Positions 48,101 to 61,015 of a stretch of DNA of 64,000 nt are shown here, one piece after another. Below the pieces are notes generated by a model. That model did no database searches. It was not told the DNA's origin and worked only from the letters and a program-made list of their open reading frames with translations. A program made the position numbers and the translations under genes. The stretch comes from Homalodisca vitripennis (lineage: Eukaryota > Arthropoda > Insecta > Hemiptera > Cicadellidae), in assembly GCF_021130785.1 (NCBI RefSeq), contig NW_025776821.1:1-64000 (forward strand), in the 5' to 3' direction. Every line of letters starts with the position of its first letter. The stretch's first letter is position 1.

Positions 48101-49019
48101 AAGAGATCAGCTTCGCTCACATATCACTAATCTTTCCCCTCCTCTTACAACTCTACACGTAATCTCTACACCTCTACATGTTTCTCCCAAACGTAAAATC
48201 TGAACACGCCACTCTGAACACAGCAGTAAATATCACAGCGCGAGTAAACACAGCGCGGGGACAATATCACAATATCACATGATGGTGTTGAGTGTTAACG
48301 TTTACGGTTAGTAATTAGCAATAATCCTGCCAGTGGTTCTGTAATGTGATGATACTGGCACTGATTTGAGTTTCATCCTTTTCATTACGTTTCATGGTTA
48401 AAGAGGCACACTTCACACACTTTATAAATTGACACTGATTTAGATAAACTCGCACAGGTTCTGTCATCCATGGCTTGTATTTACTCTATCATAAAACGAA
48501 GGATTTTACAAATGTCAACTCTGCTGTGAACAATTCATCTCATTTGTCCAGCCTGTCGCGTGATAATTTTATATAAATAGTAGATAGAGAAACCTCGCAA
48601 TGTTATCATAACGCACTGTTATGCAATATTGCGAAAAAACTATGCAACCGACTTAGGCCAAATATTGAAACATATCCTGTTTTGCACAACTACCTGTCAT
48701 AAGGTTAATGACTAATATCACACTCGCGTATTTCAAATTAATACAGATTTCATGATTGTGGACGTTCGAAGTAGATCTAGAAAAGAATGGTTATACAGGT
48801 ATCTCGAAAACACCCTGGGTTTAAAATGGTAATGATTTTAGAATCTTCCTATAATAAAAAAATAGCTTCATAATATTTTTAAATACCTCGTAAATTTCAG
48901 ATTGTTGCCACATCACGTGTCACGTAACAGGTACGCTGGGTCGCAAGCTAAATTTTCTAGATTCTAATAGTTAGGTTATACGTGTTACTTGTAAATGTCA
49001 AGGTTTTGTATTCAGTTTG

Positions 49020-49265
49020 TTTTAATTTTTTTCAAATGTTTACTCTGAAATTTCCCATTGGCATCATGGTTATCTACAAGACCAATACAAAAAATGTTCT
49101 CTAACACGCAGCTAAATCCCATTGAGTGACATAAGCGGCTAGGCTTCAGTAAGTCCAGTTTTCAAACCACCATCGAACTCAGTGTTGTTTGCTCAGAAAT
49201 AAAGCTTCATACAAAATTTCAAGGTTTTGAGAGAACAGTCAGACGTACTAAAATGACAATTACAT
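49020..49265. repeat. Dispersed 'aacgctcagcc' family member
   Basis: gcatcatggttatct, acacgcagctaaatcccatt, gagtgacataa, gaactcagtg and aataaagcttcata match 47830-47980 in the same order. Confidence 0.55.
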
Positions 49266-49612
49266 TATATTTATAGCTATTTAAACGTAAGGTTTTTGGT
49301 AACATAAAGTCTTTTAGTTTTTGAAAGTATTAACATGTTAATTAATTAAGCGTCACCTTATAAAAATAATAATAAAATTCAAGTTCTTTGATATGACAGC
49401 CACACACGAATTCATCTTCTTCTGTCTGTGTTGGAAGAGATATTTTTAACTATTGGGACAAAAACAACGTCATAATCTAGACCTTTGAGGACTCTCAGGC
49501 TATCAGAGAATAGCGAACTAGTTTCTAATATAAAGAAGGAAAATATTTAAGCAGTATTTTTCAATATTTTTTAATCCTCAACATTACAAAATTACGAAGG
49601 CATGAAGGTGTA

Positions 49613-50005
49613 TTGAACACAAAGTGGAATGAGTACATAAAACTCAATTTGGAGATTCCTCATTATCCAGAAATGCAGCAGAAGTTGTTTGGAATATCGA
49701 ATTGTCAAAATAAGCTAATCACAACTCATGAGCCTGATCCACCAACAGGCCAACTTGCAACACAATTTGCGGTGATCGGCTCTGATGTTTGGCCAGGCTT
49801 ACACAGAGGTTATCACATGTCACTACTCTTTTCATTATCTTCTGTTTGGCATTTGATCCTGAACCTACAATATGCATTCTCAACAGTCTGGATCATTCAA
49901 ACATGTCTTAATAAGCTTGTTTTACTACAAAGGAAAAATAAGTGTAATGCAATAGATGTATCAATGTTAGGTTTTGGAAAATATTTTTTAATTTTAAATT
50001 ATTAG
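49613..50005 (+). other. Unrecognised 130-codon open frame
   Basis: The frame opens at 49613 with an alternative (non-ATG) start codon. The frame has an ordinary composition (for example EPDPPTGQLATQFAV and SDVWPGLHRGYHMSLL) with one hydrophobic stretch around residues 68-88. No motif is recognised, and no splice signals or neighbours support a gene. It could be an exon fragment or a decayed transposon ORF. It stands out only because most of this region has shorter frames. Confidence 0.2.
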
Positions 50006-53000
50006 CCCTTTAAGATATATTTGCTTAAACAGAACAAGTAGAGATTCTTTTGATTACTCCATGAGAAAGTACAGGAATTCAAAGTAGAACAATTAGGCCA
50101 TTTTGAAATCAGACTCAGATAAAAACGGTTGAAGATAATAATATGAAATCTTTACAATATGAGTTGTAGTTTGAAAGAGTGAAAAAACATGTTTTTATTT
50201 TAAAATGAGGTATTAAATGGTATGTTTTAATGAAATGAAAAAATTAAGAACATTGTATGCTTTCAAAAAAACTTTTAAAACTTATTTTTTGTAATAATAA
50301 AAGTTACTCCTTATAATTACGTTTTATATACAGAATACACTGCAATACAGCATACCCTTATCTTCAACACCACTCCTCGTGGAATAATCAAATAATGTTT
50401 TGTATTTTTCCTGTCTTAAGACATGGCAAATTTAAAGTATTGTAACCAAAAGTTTCCTTTAAAAATAAAGAATTAAAAAAAACCGATTACAGCACTTTAA
50501 CTGTTAGTTTCTTGTATGTCAATAGGGTATTGATAAATACCTGATCAATAAACTGAGCATAACAAGAAAATTGTACCCAACGATAATCCAAAGGAAAAGC
50601 ATTTGAAAGAAAATTAAATTGATAGCTCTCTTATCATTCTGAGATTACTGGGCTTCTGAGATTATGGGCTTTCAAGGTGTTTTTAGGATTAAAATTATTC
50701 TCATGACGCAAAATTTAAGGTAACACTAACTGCTGGCTCTTAACTGACGAAAATAATACTTTTAGCTTATAACTTGCATTTAAAATAACATAATTTTAAA
50801 TTGAAATTAAGAAATAAATGTAATCCAGAATATTTCATTATTTTTGATTGTGTGTATTTTGTCAGTGGCAAAGTTACAGTTGCCTGTTCAGGTAACAATT
50901 TTCAACTCGATAATAACACCATGTCTGAAGATTATTAACAAAAGCTGGACTGGAATAAAATTTGCTTTATTTGTGTTTCCGTTTTCCTTTTGAAATGAGT
51001 CTGTCTATATATTTTGAAATTTAAATATAAAAAAGATTTTACTTTGTCTTCTATATAACATGTAATTTTAATAATTCTTTTGTACCTGTTTTTATGATTG
51101 GCATACATTTTTCATTGTTATTATGAACCTCGCATTAAATATTATAGTTTTCGTGACTTACTTCTAAAGTTTGTAAAAAACAGCTACTCCGTTCTTATAT
51201 ATTTACTGTATTTTAGCAAACAGTGATTATTTAAAGAAAAGATTTATAATAAAGACAATGAATTTGATTTTTAATTGTATATTACAAAACGTCTTAGTAC
51301 TTGGACGAAAAATTCCTAGATTTTCTCTAGTTTTTAAGACCTTATTCTTACGCCAAGAATATAGAATATAGTTCAGCTACAGATTCCACGGCGTTCACAC
51401 ACAGCTAGACATTCAAAGAGCCAATATAGTACAAATAAGAAATTTCTCAATCCCGGGCAGTAAATTTCACGTAATTGATATCTCGAAAGGTATTTTCCTC
51501 TGAGGTATTTCCAAAGACACGCTTGAAACGTCTATCGTAACATTACAAGACCTGTCCTCTGACATTCTTGAGCTGATCATCCATGAAACAAGAGGTAAAA
51601 TATCGATGTCAGTAACAAAAGAGAAACAATGTACACCTGGAATGCCTTTATAACCGAACCATCGAGTATTCTATCATTTTATTTTTGAAATGTTCAGCGA
51701 AAATTACAAAATGTTTACCACCACCTCCAGACTAAGACAAAATACATTCCTGAATGCTTTCTTGTTACAATCGCAAACTATTACAAATTGTTGTCCATAC
51801 AATATATTTCCGTTTAACTTGATTATACAGTATGATGATCATGCGACTTGGTAACCTGAATATTGATCACGAAGTGTTAACAGAATTGAAAGAAGGATAT
51901 ATACAGGTAGTAGTTAAATTTGGCCAATTTATTAGTTGGCTCCCAAAAAAGTCAGGGAAGCTGAAGAGCTAGTATACGCACAGCAACGACAAAATCCAGT
52001 GACGCATACGATTTGTCCAAGTAATCACTCACAACATCTCACAAGTTTACACAATGTGTACTCTTATCATGCAGGAAGGCAACCACGACGTATGGATTTT
52101 GATTTGGTATAATTTCAGCGAGCTACGACATTGATAAATTGAATTTATAATGTAGAGTGATCAGTTCTACATTACTGATACCATAGGTGACCATACAATT
52201 TCACACGCTACATATTGACGTAACAGTTTGCAGCGCTCGCTGATATCAACACGTAAAGCCAAACGTGCTACACAAGCTACAGTTGCACGGGTAATACTGT
52301 AAAAAATGTGTGCAAATGCGTACATCATGCTGAAGAAAATCGTTTTGTTTTGATATTTTGGCATCATGTACAGGAGCAGACAAGCTTGCTATTGCGTGTA
52401 ATAGACCGATCAAGCGAAATTCAGCTTTACCTACAGCGCTACGTCCCCATATGAAAACATATTATCTCGTCGAGAAATATTAGCTTCTATACACTTCTGG
52501 TTATATAAATTATATAAATGCATTTCTTCTTAGAAAACATGAAATGAATTTATTGTATAAATAGTATTCAATCATTCTAAACTTTCTAATAACCTTTCAA
52601 ATAATGTACCCCATAATTTCATAAACGTTTGCTTTTGCTTATACATTTGTATATACTAATAAATTATATAATATGAAAAATAATACTAATGCAATTTATT
52701 TTCCAGTACGTACGAGTTATATATGAGCATTGATTCTTTATTTGTATTGAAGGAAATATCGTAAGAAATACGCCACGTGTCCATAGCAGGCGCTGAATGT
52801 TTGAAGAGCGTCTGCAGTTTTAAAGGTGTAAAGAAGTTTAGAGAGGCCCAGCGGACGCTCAGTCGTAACTTGTTTGTTGTGAAGGAGAGTCTGAGATTTC
52901 CCTATGGCTATCACACGTTGTGTTGTACTTCAGATTAAAATACATTATTCATAAAAAAGGCATTCACTTCAAACAAAAAAGTACATTTTATTTGTTGCTT

Positions 53001-53796
53001 ATTATTCTTGTAATCTATTTGGATCAGCTGTATTTACAGTATTTAGTAGACTAGTATTTATAAGACTGATTGATTCAAAGATTTCCAACCACTAATAATT
53101 AAATAAATCTTATAAAATCATCTGCAAAGATTCAGAATCAAATACTTATGTTCTAATAGCTGCTGAATTTCCCGATCGATTATAAAATGTCTTGAGTGTT
53201 TGCCTTAAACTTGCCCGAACCACTGAAAAGAAGAAAATCACTACCAGCGATAAATTTCCTGAATTTGAAAAATGTATCTTTCCACAGCAGTTTATTCCAA
53301 ATAAATTCTCTTCAAAAATTGAAAAAGAAACAATAGAGCGAAAATCTAGTGAATTTTCCCTGGTTAGATCTTCTTTTTATGATTAAACTATGAAAGTGAA
53401 CTAGACAGACAAAAAGGGAGAAAGAAACTTAGCGTTAAATTAATCGTGGTAAAACAGGAACATTTACTCTATTTGGAAAAATAAAATGTTACAGATCTTT
53501 CGAAGTTTAGTCATAAATTACTTACAAATACGTCTCTGATCTACATTGAATTCTTAAAGCAAATGCTGACGTTTGTGATGCAGAATCCTTTGATTGGAAT
53601 AATAGAATTGGCTAATATTGTTTTTTCTAGTGCTAAAGTATATATGTATATATATAGCTGACATACGAAAATTCATAAAAAGAGTTTACCAATTCTTTGT
53701 TTGAAGGTTATTTTTGACGATGGAAGGATTGTGAAGGAAACAGGATTTTTCCGGACATTTGCCATCGTTAAGTGAAACAAGAAAACAGTAACACTA

Positions 53797-53831
53797 CGTT
53801 TCGAGATCTGCAATCTGATCTCTTCTTCAGG
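53797..53831 (-). other. Stem-loop in the Penelope-like tail, possible degenerate hammerhead core
   Basis: On the - strand: CCTGAAGAA, then a 6-bp stem GAGATC/GATCTC with an 8-nt loop, then GAAAC. The same stem is kept at 43296-43330. CUGANGA-stem-GAAAC resembles a hammerhead ribozyme core, known from Penelope-like elements. An extra A before the stem and no clear stem III or cleavage site make activity doubtful. Confidence 0.35.
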
Positions 53832-54158
53832 TAAAGAACTAACCTAATACATAATTACAAACTAGGTTTAAAATAAACAAATCTTACTAAAGCGTTGTGG
53901 CACGCCTGAGTCAGGAATCACAACCTACATGTTGTGTGTCAACTTCACTAACACTAAAGACATGCACTTAATAAAAAAACTATACAAAACACCAATCATT
54001 AAACTAAACTACGGAATACAGGTCACAATATGTCTTCACTCGTCTACTAACCATTTACGACTGACCAGAGGGGGTAGCCAATGGTAATCGTGACGGCCGG
54101 CTAAAACAAGATGGCGGAAATACAAAGGGAAGGGGAACAGGAAAGGGCCCTTTCGTTA

Positions 54159-54782
54159 TTATTGGTTCATGCGAGATGAACTTCTTAAAACCATATTGTG
54201 ACTCCGCATTGGTTTATTGCAAATATCCGATCCGTTAGATACTTTTGGTATTCTCTTTATTTCATTTTTTAGAATTGGCAACCAAAGCGGCCTAATCTCG
54301 ACTGATGGTTGACTGATTGGTTGGTCTGCCAATTTAATGTATGTTGCCTCAATTAATTTCCTTTTGAAGAAATGTGGTTCCCGATGTATTATGTGGGCTT
54401 CATCCCAATTCATATGATGGTCTTCGGACCAACAATGGTGTGCAATTTTTGACTTTTCTGTGAAACCCTTTCTCGTGTTTTCTTTGTGTTCTTTTATCCT
54501 TATGTTTAGTGGTCTTTTTGTCTCGCCTATGTATTCCCTATTGCAGCTACATTTTATACTGTAAACACAGTTTTTGGAATCCTGTGTGCCATTTTTTGGT
54601 TTTGTTTTTACGAGACTTTGTCTAAGAGTGTTGTGTGTTTTAAACGCGGTTCTAATGTTGTACTTTCTACCTACTCTTCTAATTTTCTCCGATAATCCCG
54701 GCACATAAGGGATTGACATAAACGCAAAATTTATCACAATTCTGTTTTTCTGACTCAGGAATGATTCTTCTGGTTCGTTTGC
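54159..54782 (-). pseudogene. GIY-YIG endonuclease domain of a Penelope-like element
   Basis: The frame is open from an in-frame stop near 54790 down to 54159. Counting residues from 54737, MSIPYVPGLSEKIRR starts the linker. CVYSIKCSC (57-65) is the 'GIY' half with a Cys cluster, and YIGETKRPLNIRIKEHKE (69-86) is the 'YIG' half with the catalytic Arg. Two His (100, 101) and a Cys (102) follow, and LIEATYI (128-134) carries the conserved Glu. The C-terminus has PLWLPIL. In EN(+) Penelope elements this domain nicks target DNA. It is well preserved, but the reverse transcriptase part is missing. Confidence 0.85.
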
Positions 54783-54783
54783 A

Positions 54784-55287
54784 CTTATTAATTATTTATA
54801 TATTTATATATTAATATATTTATAATATAATATATTTATATATTAATTATTAATTAAGTTGAATCGGATCTCAGAAGCAATGGATACCCTCAATTAGTAA
54901 TTGGCCGTATCTGTTTATGTATATTTATTTACAAGTACCGTATAAAAATGTTCAAACAAATTTTTGTTAATGTTATTACATACTTGTCTTTATTTGAAAC
55001 ATTTTTTTCTTGCTACAAATAGTAGAGTGTATGTGTTAAAAAGCTTCGGGAGAGAATTATGTAACAGATAATCTCGAAATATTCTATGCAGATCCAGCAT
55101 GAATCTTATTAATGCATTTAGATAATTCTAAATTGTTATACTAGTAGCAGCTCCTCAGCCTGCTGGAATAATTCATAGTTGTCTAGAGCTAGCATACAGT
55201 GAAACAACTTTGAAGAACTATTCTGGAAAGATTGATGCTATATCTGAAACACTTTTAAGTCCCATAAGATGTCTCATTTTCAAAACA
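54784..55287. other. AT-rich stretch between the Penelope-like element and RepA
   Basis: Begins with about 70 bp of nearly pure A/T. Nothing else is recognised. It may include the start of RepA, whose left boundary cannot be set because the other copy is cut by the window edge. Confidence 0.4.
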
Positions 55288-58048
55288 TGATTGGTATGCA
55301 CCCAAACGATTTTTAGTCCTTCCTGTATTATATATACTCTTTGGGCACTCAATAATAATAATTTGAAATCACGGATGAATTGTTTACTAAGCAACTGATA
55401 AACATATTCTGGAAACAAATAAATGTGTATTACTCATATTAATAAAATGAGACACCTCCAATAACACTATAATAACAAAAAACTTTCATGTGTTTGAGGT
55501 ATAACTTGTTCTTATGGGTAATTAAAACAAAACTCATGGTTTCTGCCAGGATAACTGCAATGTTGAATAAGTCTTAAGAGGCTCACGTAAAAGACTTATA
55601 AGACATATGACAAGCAGAGTTGCTGACACAAGATAAATTTCACTTTGAAGTTTAAACCAGAATTGAAAAGCACAAGAAGGGAAAAAGATTAAGGATGAAG
55701 AGGTAAAAAAACCCTCAGATGTCGAGTAAATCAGCTTAGTAACTTGAAATTGACAGAAGCGCCAGGTCAGCTGTCACGTGACAGAGCGGGCACCATAGTC
55801 AGACAGATGGAGCTTTGGTGCTATTTGATGAAAAGAAATGTTCAAGGATTCAATATTCCATTTACTTCAAATTTTATTTTGCAGTTCTTTGGACTAAAAT
55901 CACGTTATGCTACATGTCTAATAATGCAGTTACGAGTAATGCTAGGAAGGTATATTTGGCCATCTCTTGTATCAAACAAATTTTCTTGTAGCTATTTATT
56001 GTAACGTAGTTCTTTATCTTCTTCAATAGTTACGTAATAATGTAATTACTAAATGTTACTTCACCTAAGAGTTTTTAAATTCATTTATTTTTTGTGGAAA
56101 ATATAATGAATAAGTAACTATATACTGTAGTTGCAATGAGGTCCACTTGATAAAAAAGAAAAAGAAGAAAAGACAAAATAATCTGATAACTTACTTTTCT
56201 ACTTGGCTTGTAATTGTATTCTATAGATTGGGTTATATTACAGAGGAAGAGAGAGAGACATTTTACATTTTCTTTATTTATTCTGCACGGACTTATACCA
56301 GTGGTCCACTCTTCCGTCAGGACAGGCTCCAATTAAACAAATACAAACATTTGTTTTTGCACTATATGAAAATACAAAATATTTGTTTATCAATAACAAT
56401 AAATATTATAATTGTACTATACAGGTACTGAAAGAGATAAATTATTTATATTTTAATATAAGAATTAAACTACATACTATTATTACACCTTATGACCTGA
56501 TCAATTAGATTTATTTTACACCTTCCCTTTTTTCATCTATTTATTTATTAATATATTTATTTATTATTTTACTACTTGCATTGTAAGCCGTTATTAAAAT
56601 TACTACCATACAATCGTAATATTATATGACATTTTGTTATATTTAAAAACCAAAATAATACTCATACCGTTTTAGGGCCGACCTAAAATTTAAGAATTAG
56701 TGTATACAGATGATTTATGAATATGAATGTACAAGGATACGTCTCCAAAACGGGAATTTCTTAGATTAATATATTATTAGATTGCTCCAGTATTCAGAGC
56801 AGCTAAATTATACCACAAGTAGTTCTGTTTGCGATAAATAATCTACTATGAAAGTGAAATGCACAAGATTTATGATGAAGGTTGGGAAATTTAATCATGG
56901 AAATTTAGAAATCGATTAAAATCGAATTAATCGAGAAATCGATAATTTCATTTTCAGTTAAAATAGTCCATGTTATATAGAATTGTCTAACAGTTAGACG
57001 GTGTGCTTAGGAATTATACATTATTGCTGTGTACTTAGAAATATTAGTATACGAAAAAAATTTAACAAAGTTACATGTGAGCTCTTTTTACACAATTAGA
57101 GTAGAATTCTCTAAAATGTTAGAGCAAATTTATTAAAAAGGTATCATAACTAAATAATTCATGCTGCAATTTTTAAGACATGAATTTCCTATACAAAACT
57201 ACATTTATTTTTGAAACTAAGAAAAGATGACAGACAATGAAAACAATCATAACTTACAATTTTATATTTCCTACAAGGCGTAAACCGTTTAAAAGTAATT
57301 TACTTTAGTAAGTAATAAATTGATTTTTTTGTGAAAGCCGACAAAGATAAAAGGTCGTTACTATGACGGTTACAATGTCACGTGATCGCGTGAGACTTTG
57401 TAAAAGAACACTAAGCAAGCAGCTGTAAAATGTTACTACGGATTTTATCTGCGGTTATCACGGCACAACAAGCTTGAGGCGTAGTGTTAAGTTGTTTGTT
57501 GTGAGCAAACACTGGTAGATAAGGGGTGGACACCCCTGCACACTGAATCAGTGTTTTGTTTTGCTCGATTTCTAAATAATATTTCAAGTATTAAATACTC
57601 CAAGTGATATAACAGAGATATTCTGTGCTTTATCTTGCGCCATTTGATATTATAGAATATTTAAATATGTAGTAGTTAAGTGAAACATGCAAAAATGTTA
57701 TTTTTAATTCAGTACAGTAATCCTTGCTCTTAAAAGGTATTTGGGATTTTGACAACACCAAATCAATCATCCGCTTTAGCTACCAATAAAACATGAATGG
57801 GTTAGACTAGTTAAGTCTGTTAATACAAATTGATCAAAACCTTCTAGATCACTTTTCTGCTTTTAATTATAGATCAGTCTTTGACCTGCAGTTTATAATA
57901 ATATTTATTGTAAGAAAGGTAAATGAAGTGTAAATTGTGTAAAGTCTATGAGAAAACATAACAACGTGTATTTTGTTTTCTCTCTGTTATTATAACTAGT
58001 ACTAATTAGCTAATTAATTACAGAGTATTAAGAAGAAAAATGCAAAAA

Positions 58049-58089
<41 letters not shown>

Positions 58090-58099
58090 TATATATAAA
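58049..58099. repeat. (AT)n microsatellite within RepA right copy
   Basis: About 19 AT units plus an interrupted tail; absent from the left RepA copy. Confidence 0.95.
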
Positions 58100-60211
58100 A
58101 CCACTTCATTTCGGATATTTGGAAATGATTCCGTGACTTGCAAATATTTTGTTCTTATAAAGACTTTTTGCAGTATATTTCATGCCTTAACACATCAAAT
58201 TCTTCATATACTACGCAGTATATAAACAATCGGACAGAAATGTTTGAGATGCCATCACAGTACTAACTGTAACGACGTAAATGTATATACTGTACATTCT
58301 TTTACGGAAAAAATAAAAAGATAAGAAATAAAAAAAATATGAAATTCGGCTGATCTTCTTATTTGGAGCAAATAGTTGAGGATAGCCTTCATTAAACTTC
58401 ACCCTGAAAGGATGTTTGACCTTATTTCCGGAGTGGTAGAATTTTCAGGACGAGTAAGATCGGTGATAGGGCCCGCCATCAAAGAAACAATAAAAATTCT
58501 CAATCATGTTACTTTTTTATTCTCTTTTTGGGCAAGAGGCTAATTACCCCTTAGTCTTAAAAATACTTTTGCCCTGCTCCCGGATTTACAGGATATTCTA
58601 GATGGATAAGTTTGGGAGTCCCTCTCCTGTCGTGGTCCATGGGGAATGTTTTTGCGTATTATTCTAAATCCTGTCTCCTTGGAAGAAGGGGAGGTCAGTT
58701 CTGTACCAGCCTCTCCAATCAAAGTAGAAATGGGTCGCACACCCTTATGTCTACGCTAGCAACTGGCTTTAACACTAAGGCAGCTCCACACAACCCAATA
58801 TTCATTCTCCGCAGTAGACTGAACCTAGTGACCCACCCCTGTACATAAATATTTCTACTTTTCAGATTAGTGACGTGCCGCTCTTGAACATTCACGGAGA
58901 TGCCCAGATGTACTTACGATATTCCTTGACACCTCGGTTGTTTTTAATCCATAGTGGCTTCCACTAGAAGAAATAAGCAATAAAGAAACTTAGTAATCTC
59001 CATTGTTTTATTATATACTTAAACAGATTTTAATTACAATCTAAATATTAATACAATAAAAAGTATACTATATAATACCTTACATTATTACAAATGAATA
59101 GAGCTATAAGGAACAATGGAAAGGTTGAAGAAAAAGTATTTTAAAATCACTAAAATCTCCTTGGAGATTAACAGATAAAACGTCAAGTTTTACGTATTGC
59201 TAATTAAGAGAAATCTGTATTGATAGCGGAAATACACTTTAATTGCGATAAAATTACCTTTACAGTCCAATTACTGGAAAATCAATTTTAACAAAACTAA
59301 TGAAAGTTACGACTGTAAAACATATTTGTCGTGGTATGTACAATTTTTATTTTGTGAAAAGGACAAATATATAATTTAATAAAAGTAATAATCTGTCTGT
59401 GATTATCGGTTGATTTGTTAAATGTTCGTGAAAGTAAAGTTAACGGTGAATATATATTATTTATTTAAGTATAATCAATGTTTAACAAAATAACAGTTTT
59501 TTTACATTATCAAGTTTATAATAATTGTCAAGTTATTGATTTATCAGTATTATCTCTCAAAGTTGGATATAACTTCAAGACGTTAAACCTTCAACAAAAT
59601 ACTGCATGTACGATGGTTTAACGGTCAATATTGTACTAAAAATTTTATTCCAAAAAAATTTTGATATGTCATACTGATAAAATATATGTTATCCATGACT
59701 GCTGATTCAGGTCGCATTGATAGGAAACCTGGAAAACTTAGCTTTAAGACATGAGAGTCAAGCTTGTCAAGTTTGTTGAGATCAAGTAAGTTCGAGCTCT
59801 ATATAAATGTCATTAGGCTCAATTCCTCCTCTTTCCATCTGCGCTAAAAGCGTCGCAATGACGTTTCAGACTCTCTCTTAGCGTTGTGTTTCTCTTACCG
59901 CAATGTACGTATCGTATACTTTCTTATATCCAGATATTGGGGGACTCTAAAATGCCTTGTTTTCTTAGAGTTAGCAAAGATAATGTCATTTCGATTGTCC
60001 GCACAATATCTCAAGAATATAATTAACTTGACCTTGAAATTTTCCTCAAAACCTCATTTCTATATAAGCAACATCGAGTTCGTTGATGGTGTATGTCACT
60101 CGATGAGATTTGGTTGAGCATTAGCAGACACTTTTAAGTATTATTTTTATTGTATATTATCAAATTCACATAAAAGCATTAATTTAGGTTTTTTGCCGAT
60201 GTGGATCCAAC

Positions 60212-60337
60212 ATGACTCTGCCCTCTAAGAGTGAAAGGAATGAGATGGATCCTGACATTGTGTATAATCCTCCGAATGTTAGTTACACAGGCCTGCATTC
60301 TCTCTTTTCCGCTTTATTTGTCGAGAAGGGTTTGTAA
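60212..60337 (+). pseudogene. RepA short ORF, right copy, 41 codons then stop
   Basis: ATG at 60212 follows the conserved leader gccgatgtggatccaac. The protein begins MTLPSKSERNEMDPDIVYNP, continues NVSYTGLHSLFSALF and stops at 60335-60337. In the left copy the following sequence stays open instead. Past the stop, matching frames continue to about 60590 with a second NVNYTGL string. Family unknown; see the left copy at 5011. Confidence 0.3.
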
Positions 60338-60697
60338 GTAAACTCAGGCTTGCATGTAGGTGACACAGATGTAAATCTAATATCCAGGCCATGCTGTGAA
60401 GCAAACATTACGCGTAATATTTTAGAACGTACCAACGCTATAATATATCAAACTAATGAGTCGACAAAAGTGTATGCAATTCAGCCACTGAATGTCAATT
60501 ACACTGGCCTGTCTTACTTTCAATTATTTATTTTATTTACATGCAACAATACAGGTTACACACCCAATTACATTGTGCATGTTTAAATCAAGATGACATG
60601 CAATAATATTCACACATTCAAATAAATTCAATCCAGTCCAGTGTTCCACCAAAATAGTTCCATTAAATAGATAATTAAGCCTAAAGATAAATAACAG

Positions 60698-60705
<8 letters not shown>

Positions 60706-60768
<63 letters not shown>

Positions 60769-60774
60769 TATATA
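60706..60774. repeat. (TA)n microsatellite in the LINE 3' region
   Basis: About 31 TA units with a single 'tatg' interruption. Confidence 0.96.
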
Positions 60775-60871
60775 GATATAACAACGTAACTATAATAAAA
60801 TTATAAACAAAATAACAACAATAATAAATAATCATAAATATTCACAAAGTCAAGATAAGCCATAAAAAAGA

Positions 60872-60927
60872 ACGTGTGTGTGTGTGTGTGTGTGCGCGCG
60901 TGCGTGTGTGCGCGCGCGTGTGTGCGT
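60872..60927. repeat. (GT)n/(GC)n microsatellite in the LINE 3' region
   Basis: Alternating purine-pyrimidine tract of GT and GC units, of a kind able to form Z-DNA. Confidence 0.93.
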
Positions 60928-61015
60928 TTTTAATCACGTACAAACATCTTAATAAAAATATTGTTAGTGTAGTAATTTGTTAAATGTGTGTATGTAAGGT
61001 ATTAGTTAGTCTAGC

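Larger units (their letters stand above)
46201..53690. other. 7.5 kb without a recognised gene
   Basis: Overlapping frames at 46469-46788 on both strands and the frame at 52167-52367 show no family signature. Two dispersed-repeat members lie at 47820-48100 and 49020-49265. The rest is AT-rich. Unrecognised short exons of a larger gene cannot be excluded. Confidence 0.45.
53691..54783 (-). mobile_element. Penelope-like retroelement, 5'-truncated
   Basis: Reading leftwards, the element enters at about 54783 beside an AT-only tract. It codes the C-terminal GIY-YIG domain to 54159, then has about 465 bp of 3' sequence ending near 53691 (ccttcaaacaaagaatt). The 3' part holds the cctgaagaagagatc / gatctcgaaacgtagtg motif typical of these elements. 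The reverse transcriptase is lost, so the copy cannot move. The terminal parts recur, rearranged, at 43193-43550. Confidence 0.82.
55288..60520 (+). repeat. RepA right copy
   Basis: Colinear with 1-5310. Internal differences include a (TA)n expansion at 58049-58086 and an extra ~90 bp near 58250-58340. Similarity stops at about 60520, where the - strand LINE begins, so the rest of this copy may lie beyond that insertion, outside the window. Confidence 0.85.

Noticed and set aside
1..60520. The RepA pair as LTRs of one 60-kb element
   Set aside because: Intervening DNA contains a host gene and many unrelated transposons, no pol of matching span, and a third partial RepA copy lies inside.
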